From positions 327,846 to 391,845 of the forward strand of contig NW_019775658.1 of NCBI RefSeq assembly GCF_001039355.2: a DNA stretch of 64,000 nt, in the 5' to 3' direction. The notes beneath the pieces were generated by a model. The model saw only the letters and a list, made by a program, of their open reading frames with translations. It searched no databases and was not told where the DNA came from. This DNA is from Lingula anatina. Taxonomy: Eukaryota; Brachiopoda; Lingulata; Lingulida; Lingulidae. Below are positions 63,581-64,000 of the stretch, one piece after another; the stretch's first letter is position 1, and each line of letters opens with the position of its first letter. Made by a program: the position numbers and the translations under genes.

Positions 63581-64000
63581 ATTACTAGACATAAATCAGG
63601 AGGAAGTATTAATGGGTACTTCAACACCCACAGGCATGCATGGTGAACCACAGTCCCACTTACTCTGGACATTTCTCTAACCAAAGTGCTTATATGTTTC
63701 TCTCAGAAACCTTCTCCAATTTGTCCCATTCCATGTCTTAAACTGCACTGGGACCCTTATGATTTCATGCAGCTTTGATTAAAATTGGTTAGATATTCCA
63801 TGATTTTAAATCATTATAGATGTGGTAATTGATAATAAATAAACTAATTAATTAATTAAGTAAATTAAATAAATAAAATAATTAAATAAAATGCAGCTGA
63901 TAGGAAAATTATGCTTTCTGCAAGTGAAAACTTTAGTGATATATTGTCATTTTTTTTTCAAAGGGTGTAACAAGCCATTGGGTTTTAAACAAAGACTTTC

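Overview
The window looks like nuclear DNA of an AT-rich animal genome. There are no operons, no dense coding and no rRNA or tRNA genes that I can see. The non-coding DNA carries many microsatellites and homopolymer runs, two minisatellites, several small non-autonomous DNA transposons, and canonical GT-AG splice signals. A marine invertebrate, perhaps a mollusc, is my guess from the style of the repeats (GGCCTGTTTCACAAAAG-type inverted repeats, a G/C-rich foldback element). No gene family was recognised that would fix the taxon.

Layout. 1-3.7 kb: non-coding, with a G14/C15 hairpin, a 40-bp minisatellite (881-1211) and two microsatellites. 3.7-10.5 kb: the same ~3.4-kb block occurs twice in direct orientation, separated by a single N at 7077. 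This is most simply two overlapping contig ends or two haplotypes left unmerged. Each copy carries what reads as the 5' end of a minus-strand gene: a TATA box, a short untranslated exon with a good donor, and a second exon with an ATG, a signal-peptide-like segment and a phase-1 GTAAGT donor. The right edge holds a 116-codon minus-strand open frame that looks like a terminal coding exon, complete only beside copy 2. 10.6-24.4 kb: mostly featureless AT-rich DNA with a CRE/GC-box promoter-like cluster near 12.5 kb, a CTCF-like motif at 14.8 kb and a hairpin at 16.76 kb. 24,460-25,353: a complete 894-bp foldback transposon with G/C-rich tandem arrays as inverted ends and a perfect 9-bp target duplication. 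25.4-42.9 kb: AT-rich DNA with large microsatellites and a 345-bp MITE with perfect 17-bp ends and TTAA at each end. About 43.3-47.3 kb: a GC-richer block with several stop-interrupted, protein-like open stretches, probably a decayed element or pseudogene. 47.9-64 kb: AT-rich DNA with a short MITE, a ~100-bp dispersed repeat pair, a ~55-bp minisatellite, local tandem duplications, a CpG/NRF1/YY1-like cluster near 52.1-53.1 kb and a (GA)n tract.

No complete protein-coding gene can be assembled. Exon calls rest on reading frame plus splice signals read by eye and are given low to moderate confidence. The most interesting objects are the foldback transposon, the duplicated contig-junction block with its gene 5' end, and the decayed coding-like block.
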